Shown: in pieces, positions 53,278 to 62,939 of the stretch
Numbering within the stretch: the stretch's first letter is position 1
How the letters are laid out: every line of letters starts with the position of its first letter
NCBI RefSeq assembly: GCF_001375595.1
Contig: NZ_CVJQ01000001.1
Coordinates: forward strand, 1,240,001 to 1,304,000
DNA length: 64,000 bases
Reading direction: 5' to 3'
Source: Phenylobacterium immobile (ATCC 35973)
GTDB taxonomy: Bacteria; Pseudomonadota; Alphaproteobacteria; Caulobacterales; Caulobacteraceae
Made by a program: the position numbers and the translations under genes
The notes under the pieces: model-generated
The model's database searches: none
What the model was told of the DNA's origin: nothing
Seen by the model: only the letters and a program-made list of their open reading frames with translations

Positions 53278-54579
53278 TCAGGCCCGTCCGATGGAGGAGT
53301 ATTCGAATCCCTTGGATCGGACGTCTGCGGGCAGGTAGATGTTTCTGAGGTCGACCAGGACGGGCTTGTTCATGAGGCCCTTGAGGCGGGCGAGATCGAG
53401 GGCCCGGAACTGGTCCCACTCGGTGATGATCACCAGGACGTCGGCGCCGTCGGCGACCTGGTAGGCGTCATCCTTGAAGTCGACGTCAGCGAGCATGCGC
53501 CGGGCCTCATGGCCCTCGGGATCGAAGGCCTGGACCTTGGCGCCGGCGGCCTGCAGGGCCGGGATGATGTCCAGCGACGGCGCATCGCGCATGTCGTCGG
53601 TGTTGGGCTTGAACGTGACGCCCAGCACGCCGACCGTCTTGCCGGCGACGTCGCCGCCGAGGGCTTGGACCACCTTCTCGGCCATGGCCTTCTTGCGGTG
53701 GTCGTTGATCTCGACGGTGGCCTCGATCAGGCGGGTGGGCGCGCCGGCGTCGCGGGCGGTCCGCACGAGGGCCAGCGTATCCTTGGGGAAGCACGAGCCG
53801 CCGTAGCCGGGGCCGGCGTTCAGGAACTTGCCGCCGATGCGGCCATCCAGGCCGATGCCGCGGGCGACCTGCTGGACGTCGGCGTCGACGGCTTCGCAGA
53901 GGTCGGCCATCTCGTTGATAAAGGTGATCTTCATGGCGAGATAGGCGTTGGCCGCATACTTGATCAGCTCGGATGTGCGCCGCGCGGTGAAGACGATCGG
54001 CGTCTCGTTCAGATAGAGCGGGCGATAGAGCTCGCGCATCACGCCTTGCGCGCGCTCATCGGTGGTGCCGACGACCACGCGGTCGGGACGCTTGAAGTCC
54101 TCGATGGCGGCGCCTTCGCGCAGGAACTCGGGGTTGGAGATCACCGCCACGTCGGCGTCGGGCCGCACGCGCTTGAAGATCGCCTCGATCTCGTCGCCGG
54201 TGCCCACGGGCACGGTGGACTTGGTGACCACCACGGTGAAGCCGTCGACGTAGCCCGCCACTTCCTCGGCGGCGGCGTAGACGTAGGACAGGTCCGCATG
54301 GCCGTCGCCGCGACGCGAGGGCGTGCCGACGGCGATGAACACCGCATCGGCCTCACGCACGGCTTGCTCAGCCTCGGTGGTGAAGAACAGCCGGCCTTCC
54401 TTGACGTTGGTCGCCACCAAAAGGTCCAGGCCCGGCTCATAGATCGGGATGCCGCCCTCCTTCAGGCGCGCGATCTTGCTCTCGTCCTTGTCGATGCAGG
54501 TCACCACGTGACCAAAATCAGCGAAGCAAGCCCCGCTCACCAGACCAACGTAGCCCGTGCCAATCATCGCAACGCGCAT
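53278..54579 (-). CDS. ugd: UDP-glucose 6-dehydrogenase
   Basis: 433-aa enzyme oxidising UDP-glucose to UDP-glucuronate with NAD+. N-terminal Rossmann motif MIGTGYVGLVSG, VGTPSRRGDGHADLSYV, the linking helix with ELIKYAANAYLAMKITFINE, and the catalytic Cys in GYGGSCFPKD (about residue 262) are intact. GalU in this window supplies its substrate; UDP-glucuronate is used for acidic surface polysaccharides, consistent with the adjacent glycosyltransferase locus. Confidence 0.95.
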   Translation of the reverse strand: MRVAMIGTGYVGLVSGACFADFGHVVTCIDKDESKIARLKEGGIPIYEPGLDLLVATNVKEGRLFFTTEAEQAVREADAVFIAVGTPSRRGDGHADLSYVYAAAEEVAGYVDGFTVVVTKSTVPVGTGDEIEAIFKRVRPDADVAVISNPEFLREGAAIEDFKRPDRVVVGTTDERAQGVMRELYRPLYLNETPIVFTARRTSELIKYAANAYLAMKITFINEMADLCEAVDADVQQVARGIGLDGRIGGKFLNAGPGYGGSCFPKDTLALVRTARDAGAPTRLIEATVEINDHRKKAMAEKVVQALGGDVAGKTVGVLGVTFKPNTDDMRDAPSLDIIPALQAAGAKVQAFDPEGHEARRMLADVDFKDDAYQVADGADVLVIITEWDQFRALDLARLKGLMNKPVLVDLRNIYLPADVRSKGFEYSSIGRA

Positions 54580-54660
54580 AGATATTCCCCCGACTTAGCG
54601 TCAAACACACAAAAGGGCGCGAAAGGCGCCGATGAGCAGCCGGCAGGCTGCATGAAAGGA

Positions 54661-54686
54661 GGCCGAGGCGTGTGTGCGCCCCGGCC
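54661..54686 (-). terminator. Hairpin after the methyltransferase gene
   Basis: On the minus strand GGCCGGGGCG-CACACA-CGCCTCGGCC followed by TCCTTTC: 10-bp stem with one mismatch, 8 nt after the stop of the 54694-55683 gene. A weak T-rich tail; probable terminator of the glycosyltransferase-methyltransferase operon. Confidence 0.55.
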
Positions 54687-54693
54687 CTGTTTA

Positions 54694-55683
54694 TTAGACG
54701 TCGTCGCGACGGCGAGCTTCGACAGTAACCGATTTCACCAGCAGTTCGTCGTCGGTGAAGCCGTCGAGCGACCGGCGCAGGCCATGGGTCAGCCGTTCGG
54801 CGATGGCCTTCTTCTCGCGGACGGGCGTCCACGTCTTGATGTCGAAGTAGCGGTCGATGATCTTTCGCAGCTGCGAAAGCTTCACGCGGTTGAAGTCAGT
54901 CGCGAACTTATGGTCGGCCGGCGGATCGAACAGGGTGTGGCCCCAGTCCATGTTCTGCACGTGCTCGGCGTTCTGCGGATCGAAGTCGGCCGGCCCCTTG
55001 GGCTTGCCTTGGTGGCCGGACCAGCTGTGGAAATTGTGGTGGACGAAGGTGAGCTCGCCGCCGGACCGCAGGGCGCGATGCAGCTGGGAGAACAGCTTTT
55101 CCGGATCCGGGTGGCTGGCTGTCATGGAGCCTTGCACCAGGATCAGGTCGAAGCTGTCGCGCGAGGTGGTTTCTTCAGCCCGCATGTAGGTGACGCCTGG
55201 CACCAGGCGCACGACATCGGCCATCGAGAACGGCGTTGAGACGCTGGTCTTCAGGCGGCGGTTACGCAGGCGCTTGCGCATCGGTTCGATGTTGCGGTCG
55301 ATGCCCGTGTAACTGTTGGCGCCAAGCGCGCGAAACACGGGGCCGTGCAGCGACGAGCCACAGCCGAGATCAAGGATATCGCGTCCGTAGGCGGTCTTTC
55401 GCAGTTCCATCGGCCAGGCGAGGTAGCCGAGGTCGACCGCCGTATCGAATACGCGCGCGACGGAAACATGGTTGCGCGGCTGGACGGGGCCGTTGTTGAA
55501 CACATGTGTGAAGAACAGGTCTGAGCCTGTCGCTGGCTGGCGCAGCTTCAGCGCCATCTCGGCGGATGCGGCCAGTGCGTCCGCATCCGGCAGCGGCAGC
55601 GCCGCGCCCGCAGTCTTGTCGCCCTCTAGAACATCGCCGCCGTCTTGCGATCCCGAGTCCATCGTCTTCTGCCGCCCCGCCAT
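54694..55683 (-). CDS. Class I SAM-dependent methyltransferase
   Basis: 329-aa enzyme. AdoMet motif I DILDLGCGSSLHGPVFRALG with YTGIDRN (motif II), and a FDLILVQGSMTASHPDPEKL loop followed by LRSGGELTFVHHNFH (motif III region). The remaining N- and C-terminal parts are not recognised. Its ATG shares one base with the stop of the large glycosyltransferase gene, so it probably methylates a sugar of the same glycan, for example as a chain-length cap. Other targets cannot be excluded. Confidence 0.82.
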   Translation of the reverse strand: MAGRQKTMDSGSQDGGDVLEGDKTAGAALPLPDADALAASAEMALKLRQPATGSDLFFTHVFNNGPVQPRNHVSVARVFDTAVDLGYLAWPMELRKTAYGRDILDLGCGSSLHGPVFRALGANSYTGIDRNIEPMRKRLRNRRLKTSVSTPFSMADVVRLVPGVTYMRAEETTSRDSFDLILVQGSMTASHPDPEKLFSQLHRALRSGGELTFVHHNFHSWSGHQGKPKGPADFDPQNAEHVQNMDWGHTLFDPPADHKFATDFNRVKLSQLRKIIDRYFDIKTWTPVREKKAIAERLTHGLRRSLDGFTDDELLVKSVTVEARRRDDV

Positions 55684-58600
55684 TACGCAATCATCCTCGA
55701 AATAATAGACTTGTAAGAAAGAAGCATCTCATTGTAGCCCGTCAGCTTCCAGAACGCCTTGTGAGCATTCGCTGACATCTCTTTGAGAAGATCTGGCTTC
55801 TTCACGAGATCTGTGAAGTATGATTTCCACGAATTCATGTCGTTGTAGTCGTAGAGGAAGCCTGACTCGCCGGGCCGCACTTGCTCCACAACGCCCGCTA
55901 CGGGTGTCGACAGCACCGGCAGGCCGAAATACAGGCCTTCCACAACACTTCGAGGGTAGGCTTCCGAGTTCGAATTCATCAAGAACAGATCGGAGGCGAT
56001 GTAGTAGGGCGCGACCTCGTCGGTTGCGTTCACCACCATCACCCGGTCACGGATCGCCGCGGGCAGGGCGTCATAGCCCTCCATGAAGCCCGCCAGATGC
56101 GAGTTCTGCACGGCGCCCAGGAAGATGATCCGCGCCTTGTTGCGCACTGCTGGCGGCAGGGAGGCGAAGGCCTCCAGGATTTCGCCCTGGCCTTTGCGGA
56201 GGTTGATCGTGCCGACGCAGATCGCCACCACGTCATCAGCGGGGATGCCGAACCGCTCGCGCGCCTCGGCCTTCGTCAGGGTGGAGGACTCCACGAACCG
56301 TTGCGGCGAAATACCGTTGGGGATCACCGAAACCTTGCCCTTGAAGGGCTGGTCATCCCACGTCTTGCGGCTGGCGTGCGCGACGAAGACGATCTCGGGC
56401 GCTTCCGTCAGGCCGGTCACAGCGGCCAGGCGCGCATCGCCGCGGAAATAGGAGAACCGCTCCTCATAGACATAGGATTCGCGGGCGATGCAGGCGGCGG
56501 GAATTCCGAGGTTCGTCGCGAACTTCACCAGCGGGGCCGACTTCACCGTATTGGCGACGACCGCTTCGATCTTGTTGGTCTTCAGGAAGTCCGTGAAGCT
56601 TTTCTCGATCGCCACGTACTTAGTGTTCAGCACCTTCACCACGTGATTGGCGTTTGTATCGAACACCTCCACGGCGATGCCGGCGGCTTGATACTGTTCG
56701 AGCAGCGGACCGCCGCAGGCCGAGTAGACAAAAGGTTCGATGTCGTGCTCGCGCAGCCCCGAGAGGAGTTCGAACAGGCTCCAGGGCGCGCCTTCGCCCA
56801 GGGTCATGTTGTGGCTGACAAAGGCGATGCGGCGCTTCCCTCCGGCGAAGGCCGCCTTGCTGAAGGTCTGGTCCTTGAAGGTCGTCGCATAGACGTCGGC
56901 GATCGCCTCCTCGCCGAACTGGCTGGCGAGATAGGCCTGCACGGCTTCGACGTATTGCTCGCGACCGCCAGGCGCCTGCAGGACAGCCATGGCCTGGTCC
57001 ACCGAAGCGTCATCGCTGACGAGGGCGAACTGCTGGCCGGTCGCGTCGATGATCTCCCGCGTCGCTGGCGAGCCGACCACCAGGGTCGGGAGGCCGTGCA
57101 TCATGGCCGCCACATAGCGGTTGGGGCTCTTGGCCTGTTCTTCCTGGTCATAGGCCACCACGCACAGGCTGGCGGCTTCGAAGCCCGCCTTCATGGCCTC
57201 CATCGACCAGTCCTGGCAGAACGGGTGGAAGTCGGGGAACTTCTTGAAGAAGCTCCGTCGCGAGACGATCAGCGGCGTATAGCCATGCTGGTCGCGCAGC
57301 CGCTCGATAATGGGCTGGGCGTTTTCCCAGTTGCCGCGGTCGGGGTTGCCATACCACAGCACGACTTTCGGTTCGGCGGGGCGCAGCGGCAGTGGCGTCG
57401 TCGCGCCATAGTCGGCTGGCTCCGGCACGTATTTCACCGGCTTGTTTTGCACACGGCTGGCGATCTCGGCCTTCATTTCGCGGCTGGGCACGATGATCAG
57501 GTCGGCGCGCTCGCACAACTGCTCGAAGCGCTGCTGCGAGTGAATGTTGGGCTCCAGGTGCTTAAAGACGCGCGGGTTCTCGTAGTACTTGTCGCACACA
57601 TCGTAGATCAGGAACTGCTTCGGATTGGCGTTCAGCTTCTCCAGCAGGTCGTCGGGGCACATCTGGACCACGACCACGATGTCGGCGTCCTCCGCGTAGC
57701 CGCTGACGACGTCGAACTCTTTGTTGTCCTTGAGGAATTGCGCCGGGTAGTGGGCGCGCAGGCGCGAGGAGCCGAATTTCTCCGCCGGCTCCCAGAACGG
57801 CACGAAGGAAACCTTCTTCTTCTTGGGCGCGGGCTTCGGCTTGGCCTTGACCACGTCGTCGATGACCTTGCCGTAGGCTGCGGCGACGACATCCAGGCTG
57901 TGGTGCTGCTCGGCGAACTGACGGCCCATGTTGCCGATCCGCCGGCGCATGCGCTCGTCACGCTGCAGCATGGCGATGGCTTCGGCGAACTCCAGTTCGT
58001 CGCGCTCGCGGATCAGGACATTGCGACCGTCGGTCAGCAGTTCGCCATGATAGCCGGAGTGGACTGTCGTGATCACCGGCACGCCGGAGGCCAGCGCCTC
58101 CATCAGGACGTTCGACGTGCCTTCACGGCCCGGGCCCACCGGGTGAATCAGGGCGTCGATCTTGTGATAAAAGTCCTGCTGCATCCGGTCGTGCGGGATC
58201 TGCTTACCGGCGCCCTTGGAGGTCATGAGCAGGCGCGCGCCTACGCGGGCCGCAGCAGCCTCGGCGATGGCGAAGCCTTTGACCTCGGCCTCGGCGCTGG
58301 ACTTCATGCTGGCGGCGAAGCCGACGGTGAAAATGCCGTCCTTCGGCTCGCTCGACGGCTTCCACGCCTCCAGATCGACGGCGTTGGGGATCAGGTGAAC
58401 GTTGGGGTGGGCTCGGGCCGCCCGCAGGTAAAGCTCTCCGTTCAGCGCGATGATGGCGTCGAACTTGGCGAACGCTTCGCGCATCTTTTCGATGTCATCG
58501 CCGAACATGGTGTCGAGCGGCCTCGGGCCGCCAATCCGCAGCACCGACTTCTTGGCGTCGACCTTGTAGCGATCGGCCACCTTCGCGTCGAAGTAGACGG

Positions 58601-59099
58601 CCACGTCGCTGGCCCCGGTGTCGGCGATCTTGTGGTCGTAGCCCGCAAGCCGGCTGGAGAGCCGTTTGGCGTTGTTGCCATAGGCCCATTGGATGTTGTC
58701 GGCGGGACCGATCACCCAGTTGATAAGCTTCTTGAGCGCCTTCGCCTTGGCCGGGGCGGCGACCGGCGCAGCGAGGGCTGCGCTGGGCGCGGCGAGGGCC
58801 TCGGGGGAGGCGTAGACAACCTGGGGGCGAGCCGCGTTGGTCTTCGAGACCTCAAGGAACTGTTCCAGGATGTCGGCGAGCCGCGACATCATCCGGTTCT
58901 GCTGGTTCAGTTCGATAGACACGCGATCGACGGCGCTGAGCACGTCGGCGAGCCCCGCCTGGCGCATGATCAGCTCCGCCGCAGGTGTATTGGCGGGGGC
59001 GTCGTTTGGCGTTGACAGAGGGGTGTCGGTCTCGTCCGCGGTCGCAGGCCGGGTAATGAGATCAAAGGGGCGATTTCGCTTCAGCATTTCGCTCACCAT
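55683..59099 (-). CDS. Large multi-domain glycosyltransferase (three GT modules)
   Basis: 1138-aa cytoplasmic protein. Residues ~60-95 form a coiled coil (VSIELNQQNRMMSRLADILE). Module 1 (~125-425) is GT4-like: HLIPNAVDLEAWKPSSEPKD, GREGTSNVLMEALASGVPVI. Module 2 (~435-745) has KKVSFVPFWEPAEKFGSSRL and ANRYVAAMMHGLPTLVVGSP-like ends. Module 3 (~760-1135) is a full GT4: RRIAFVSHNMTLGEGAPWSL, VSVIPNGISPQRFVE, GTINLRKGQGEILEAF, NSEAYPRSVVEGLYFGLPVL. Three fused transferases would add successive sugars. Monocistronic with the methyltransferase downstream. Confidence 0.88.
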   Translation of the reverse strand: MVSEMLKRNRPFDLITRPATADETDTPLSTPNDAPANTPAAELIMRQAGLADVLSAVDRVSIELNQQNRMMSRLADILEQFLEVSKTNAARPQVVYASPEALAAPSAALAAPVAAPAKAKALKKLINWVIGPADNIQWAYGNNAKRLSSRLAGYDHKIADTGASDVAVYFDAKVADRYKVDAKKSVLRIGGPRPLDTMFGDDIEKMREAFAKFDAIIALNGELYLRAARAHPNVHLIPNAVDLEAWKPSSEPKDGIFTVGFAASMKSSAEAEVKGFAIAEAAAARVGARLLMTSKGAGKQIPHDRMQQDFYHKIDALIHPVGPGREGTSNVLMEALASGVPVITTVHSGYHGELLTDGRNVLIRERDELEFAEAIAMLQRDERMRRRIGNMGRQFAEQHHSLDVVAAAYGKVIDDVVKAKPKPAPKKKKVSFVPFWEPAEKFGSSRLRAHYPAQFLKDNKEFDVVSGYAEDADIVVVVQMCPDDLLEKLNANPKQFLIYDVCDKYYENPRVFKHLEPNIHSQQRFEQLCERADLIIVPSREMKAEIASRVQNKPVKYVPEPADYGATTPLPLRPAEPKVVLWYGNPDRGNWENAQPIIERLRDQHGYTPLIVSRRSFFKKFPDFHPFCQDWSMEAMKAGFEAASLCVVAYDQEEQAKSPNRYVAAMMHGLPTLVVGSPATREIIDATGQQFALVSDDASVDQAMAVLQAPGGREQYVEAVQAYLASQFGEEAIADVYATTFKDQTFSKAAFAGGKRRIAFVSHNMTLGEGAPWSLFELLSGLREHDIEPFVYSACGGPLLEQYQAAGIAVEVFDTNANHVVKVLNTKYVAIEKSFTDFLKTNKIEAVVANTVKSAPLVKFATNLGIPAACIARESYVYEERFSYFRGDARLAAVTGLTEAPEIVFVAHASRKTWDDQPFKGKVSVIPNGISPQRFVESSTLTKAEARERFGIPADDVVAICVGTINLRKGQGEILEAFASLPPAVRNKARIIFLGAVQNSHLAGFMEGYDALPAAIRDRVMVVNATDEVAPYYIASDLFLMNSNSEAYPRSVVEGLYFGLPVLSTPVAGVVEQVRPGESGFLYDYNDMNSWKSYFTDLVKKPDLLKEMSANAHKAFWKLTGYNEMLLSYKSIISRMIA

Positions 59100-59402
59100 T
59101 GCCGTGGTTCAAGGCAGCTAAAGCACGCGTTCAAGCCCACTACAAGCGCACGCCCCACGCATCGCGGGTTCATTTCGCACTTGCACAAAAGTGAAGTTTT
59201 AGAGGCCACTAGCTTTCCTCATGGCGCAGCTAGCGCCAGACCGAACTTTCACCCGCATATGAAGCGGATCGCGGCTCTCTTAGGAGGAAAACTTTGCGCT
59301 TACGTGAACAACCGGCAGGCTGACCGGTATTTGCACAGACCGGAGGTCGCGGCGCCGAGGGTGAAAAGTTTATTGTGCGGCGCAACGTCGCGCCGCCCCG
59401 CC
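59100..59402. other. Intergenic region with a hairpin
   Basis: No supported gene; frames here lack motifs and ribosome sites. The region must contain the glycosyltransferase promoter. A 7-bp stem GCGGCGC/GCGCCGC at 59377-59396 lies just after the stop of the small membrane-protein gene at 59403 and may end its transcript. Base composition is more AT-rich than the surroundings, as expected for promoter DNA. Confidence 0.45.
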
Positions 59403-59573
59403 TCAACGTCGAAAGAGACCGAAGAGGGCCTCGAATGGCCAGCGGATCAAGGCCCAGATCAGCAGCAGGATCGAGAGCACCAGGCGACGCAACTCGTCGT
59501 TGCCCAGAACCATCGAAATCAGGACGATCGCGGTGCCCAGAATGGCGGGCACGATGAACATCAGCATCTGCAT
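59403..59573 (-). CDS. Small membrane protein
   Basis: 56-aa peptide with two hydrophobic segments (LMFIVPAILGTAIVLISMVL and LVLSILLLIWALIRWPFEAL) separated by GNDELRR and a basic C-terminus. Start at ATG 59573; the longer frame to 59690 overlaps the 646-aa gene and is not hydrophobic. 62 nt downstream of the 646-aa gene, same direction. Function unknown. Confidence 0.6.
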   Translation of the reverse strand: MQMLMFIVPAILGTAIVLISMVLGNDELRRLVLSILLLIWALIRWPFEALFGLFRR

Positions 59574-59635
59574 GGCGGCTACCGTTCCGCTTTCTGAATA
59601 ATCCGCGGCATCAGTTCTGCGCCGCGCCTGTGGGG

Positions 59636-61576
59636 TCAAGCCCGCGTCTTGACGATCGGTTCGATCAACCGGCGCATCGCCGACATCCACCCGGCCTTGT
59701 CAGCGGGATCATCTGCGACTGGTGCGCGCTCAGCCGGCCAGCGGCGTTCTATCCAAGCTGCGCATTCTTCCGCGAAGGCCTGGGGATCGATGTCGAAGTT
59801 TCCGGAAAAGTTGCGCCCGTTCATCAGTTCCGACTTCTCGTCGGTGTCGGTGACGAGGCTCTGCGGGAAATAGTCCGAACCGATGGCGGCTTCGCGGACG
59901 TTGGGCAGATCGTAGAGCAGGAAGTCGTTCTTCGTGCTGGCGTGGTTGCTGGTGAACACGAGCCCCCTCGCGTTGACGATCCATTTGAACTTCGCCAGGC
60001 CCGCGCCCCAATGGGTGATGAAGCCGTCAGTCCAGCGGCAGGCCGCGATGCTGGCCGACACCGGCCGCCCAAGGGTGTCGAAACAGGCGATCTGATCGGC
60101 CAGCGGCCAGATCGCCTCGCGGAACTGGTCGACGATGCCGCGTTCCACTTGCAGGGAATGAGCTTCCGCCGACTCTGTGCCGGTCTTCAGGCCTTCTGTT
60201 GCGCTAAGGATCGGCCGCGCGGTGCCGCCCACGTTGTGGCCATCGAACACGAAGACCGCCTTGCGCCCGGCCTTCGCCAGCAGCTGCGCCAGCGCGACGT
60301 AGCCTTCGCCCTGTCGCAGCCAGCAGCGGTTTTCCACCCGCAGGCCGATCATCAGCCTTAGCGGTTCGCCCGGCGCGCCGCCGGTCAGGCTCTTGGCCAG
60401 ATCGTCGAGCGCCTGCACCATCGGCGCTTCGCTTGTCATCGACATGCCGACGATGCGATCGGCCAGGCTGGCTGGAATGAACTTCCCGGCCGGTCGAAAC
60501 GAGGCTTCCTGATCTCGAAAGGCGCTGAGCAACCAGTCGGCCGCCGTCGCCCCGCGAACGACGCGTCCCTGCCAGTCGGGATACAGGACTTCCAGGTCCC
60601 CGTAGTGTTCGGCCTGGGTGCCGGCGACGTAGATGTGCGCGATCAGCGCTGGATCGCAGGCCTTGCGGACATTCTCGATCGAGGACAACTCGTTCCAAAG
60701 GTAATGGCCGATGTGGTACTCATAGGACTGCAGCGCCAGCGCCTTGATCGGCTGGCTCAGGTAGCGCGCCAGGTCGTCACGGAAAACCAGCACCCCCAAG
60801 AGCTCTCGCGCGCAGAGCGCCGCCAGCTTGGATTCGCGACCGCCCCACTCATTGGCGTCGCCGACAGCCACGCCGTCACGGGGGAAGTAGGCCGCGGACA
60901 TTCGCCGATAGCGACCCTTGGCCAGGCGCAGGAACGGTTCGCCGTCCAACACCGAAGGAATAAGGGTGGAGAACATCTGGAAGCTGAAGATGTGCATCCC
61001 CGGCTCTTCCAGGGACTTGCGCCCAGACGCCTCGAACTGAGCGCGCACATATTCGGCGCTCATATAGCGCGGACCCAGCAGCGACTTGTGCAGAACGCCA
61101 GCCAGTTCCGCCGAACGTGGCTCGGTGTCAGGCGGCATGGGTTGGCCGTAGGGCGCGACCACGATGCGAAGCGCCTCGGCGATGATCGGCAGGCAGGTGC
61201 GATCCTCGATCATGGCGTCGAACATCAGGCAGCGAATCTCGAACGCTTCCTGGCTGAAAGGGCCCGCGTTCGCGCCGTCGTCGTCCAGCAAGTTGGAAAG
61301 GCTGGCCACCCAGGCCTTGCCGTCTTCCGGGCTCCAGGCGGGGGTCTTGGAGCGCACGCCCTCGGTCGTGAGGTGCCACAGCAGGGTGCGCTTGCGCGCC
61401 TTATCGTGAAGGACGATGGCGTAACCCAACTCGTGACGGAGGGCCGCGTAGACCGCCCAGGCCGCGCCCAGGACCGGCCCCACATAGGTCTGGGTGGCGA
61501 CGACCGAACCGTCGCGCAGAGAGCGCATCTCCAGGACGTCGTCCGAAAGCGAGGCCGCGAACACTTCGAAAGTCAC
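59636..61576 (-). CDS. 646-aa protein of unknown function in the glycan locus
   Basis: Soluble, no signal peptide or transmembrane helix. Not recognised. Visible features: an N-terminal ~200-residue region (DGSVVATQTYVGPVLGAAWA; HDKARKRTLLWHLTTEGVRS), SYEYHIGHYLWNELSSIENV in the middle, and a C-terminal half with LRLMIGLRVENRCWLRQGEG, KAVFVFDGHNVGGTARPILS, ITHWGAGLAKFKWIVN and NGRNFSGNFDIDPQ. The last part recalls the donor half of glycosyltransferase-like folds (H-x-G-A-G ... GNF-x-ID). Its place between a glycosyltransferase and a sugar-processing FAD enzyme supports a glycan role, but the class is open. Confidence 0.75.
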   Translation of the reverse strand: MTFEVFAASLSDDVLEMRSLRDGSVVATQTYVGPVLGAAWAVYAALRHELGYAIVLHDKARKRTLLWHLTTEGVRSKTPAWSPEDGKAWVASLSNLLDDDGANAGPFSQEAFEIRCLMFDAMIEDRTCLPIIAEALRIVVAPYGQPMPPDTEPRSAELAGVLHKSLLGPRYMSAEYVRAQFEASGRKSLEEPGMHIFSFQMFSTLIPSVLDGEPFLRLAKGRYRRMSAAYFPRDGVAVGDANEWGGRESKLAALCARELLGVLVFRDDLARYLSQPIKALALQSYEYHIGHYLWNELSSIENVRKACDPALIAHIYVAGTQAEHYGDLEVLYPDWQGRVVRGATAADWLLSAFRDQEASFRPAGKFIPASLADRIVGMSMTSEAPMVQALDDLAKSLTGGAPGEPLRLMIGLRVENRCWLRQGEGYVALAQLLAKAGRKAVFVFDGHNVGGTARPILSATEGLKTGTESAEAHSLQVERGIVDQFREAIWPLADQIACFDTLGRPVSASIAACRWTDGFITHWGAGLAKFKWIVNARGLVFTSNHASTKNDFLLYDLPNVREAAIGSDYFPQSLVTDTDEKSELMNGRNFSGNFDIDPQAFAEECAAWIERRWPAERAPVADDPADKAGWMSAMRRLIEPIVKTRA

Positions 61577-61610
61577 GCTTCAGTCTCCCTTGCCGCCCGC
61601 GGGCGTCTTC

Positions 61611-62687
61611 CTAGTATCCCATCGCCGTTGAGCGGATCGTCCCGAAATCGCTGATGTCACGTTCCAGCAGGCCCAGGACCCGTTCCGACGCGGTGAAGAT
61701 CGTATCGATCTTGCCGGACATCACCGAGATGATCCGGCCTTCCTTCGACACCGAGCAGGACCGGTCGTCAGAGGCGCCCTGAGGTTTGGTCTTGATGGAC
61801 CGCTGTATGTCGGCGAACTCGAAGATATCCTCGAAGTCGGGAATATATTCGGCGATCTGGGCTTCCATCTGCGCCTGCTTGCCGAAGACGAGGTTCTTGT
61901 CGACGCCGTTGCGGACGGCCACCGCTTCCGCGGCGGTGTTGAACTTGCCCAACGGGGTATAGGGCACGCTCGACAGGGTGAAGATCTCACGATCTTCCGT
62001 CGGGTACACAGAGCAGAGCGGGCCATCCACCAGGGTGAAGGCGGGGAAGGCCTGGCCCGGCGTCTTGAGGCGATAATAGAGCAGCAGCGTCGGTTCATAG
62101 ATGCACGGCTGGCTGGGCTTGATCAGATGGCCCCAGGTGCAGTCGATGGCGTAGTCGAATTGTTCGCCATCTAGATAGACGCCCGTGGCGTCTTGCCGGA
62201 CATCGCCGATCTCCACCCCAAAGCGGATGCGCTCGCCCAGGCGGGCGCGGAAATAGGCGCGCGCGCGTTCATTCACCAGCACCCGTTCATCGGTCAAAAC
62301 CATACCGTCGACGTTGGTCACCGGGATGCTGGCGCTGTGGGTCTCCATCAGGTCGACACCGGTCGACGTCATGATGATCCGGTATGTGGCGTAGTCGATC
62401 AGCGACTTGCCCGAGGCCACCGCATAGAGGTTTTCCTCCACCGGCCGGCTGAAGTCCGGATAACGGTCGGTGAACCGCAGGAAGCCGTCGCGTGACTGAA
62501 TGCGCGTGCGATGGTGGCGGGCGTAGTGGAAGCCCAGGTGAAGGCGGAACTGATTGTTGCCGGAGGCTTCGCTCAGCACGTCGTCGTTGCGCTCGAAGAT
62601 CGAGACGTCGAAGCCAAGCGCCACCAGGGTGGCGCCCAGATGGCAACCATACCAGCCCGCCCCGATCACTGCGATCTTGTGAGTCAT
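61611..62687 (-). CDS. FAD-dependent oxidoreductase (DAO/GlpD-like fold)
   Basis: 358-aa flavoprotein with an N-terminal dinucleotide motif (KIAVIGAGWYGCHLGATLVA then FDVSIFERND) and NNQFRLHLGFHYARHHRTR, typical of DAO-type enzymes acting on small amines or hydroxy acids. The middle (DCTWGHLIKPSQPCIYEP) and end are less conserved. Located 34 nt upstream of the 646-aa gene and divergent from the SDR at 62940; a role in making an unusual sugar or aminosugar is plausible. Confidence 0.8.
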   Translation of the reverse strand: MTHKIAVIGAGWYGCHLGATLVALGFDVSIFERNDDVLSEASGNNQFRLHLGFHYARHHRTRIQSRDGFLRFTDRYPDFSRPVEENLYAVASGKSLIDYATYRIIMTSTGVDLMETHSASIPVTNVDGMVLTDERVLVNERARAYFRARLGERIRFGVEIGDVRQDATGVYLDGEQFDYAIDCTWGHLIKPSQPCIYEPTLLLYYRLKTPGQAFPAFTLVDGPLCSVYPTEDREIFTLSSVPYTPLGKFNTAAEAVAVRNGVDKNLVFGKQAQMEAQIAEYIPDFEDIFEFADIQRSIKTKPQGASDDRSCSVSKEGRIISVMSGKIDTIFTASERVLGLLERDISDFGTIRSTAMGY

Positions 62688-62939
62688 GCTGGCGCCCCCA
62701 CCCTGAAAAAAAGATAAGCCCGTGTAACGACTTCATAGGCTGAACGACAGCCTCGCAACCGCGGCAATTTCACAGAAGCACGACATTTTTTCAGGTCGCC
62801 CCTTCAAAAGGCGCGTGCGGCCCATCTGACGCAGGCGCGCTGAAAGCCCGATCAAAGCCGGGTCGCCACGGCGTTGCGGCGTTGCCCGGCGCCGCCTTCT
62901 GTGCTTCCTCCGCGCCAGGTGTTGGAGGGGATTTGGACT

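Noticed and set aside
53179..55239. 686-codon plus-strand frame
   Set aside because: Antisense to ugd and the methyltransferase; no motif and biased composition.
55881..59015. 1044-codon open frame on the plus strand
   Set aside because: It lies fully antisense to the large glycosyltransferase, is rich in His, Gly, Arg and Asp as expected for the shadow of a GC-rich gene, and has no domain.
59181..59597. 138-codon plus-strand frame before the small membrane protein
   Set aside because: Runs antisense to the 56-aa gene and through promoter-like DNA without a ribosome site.
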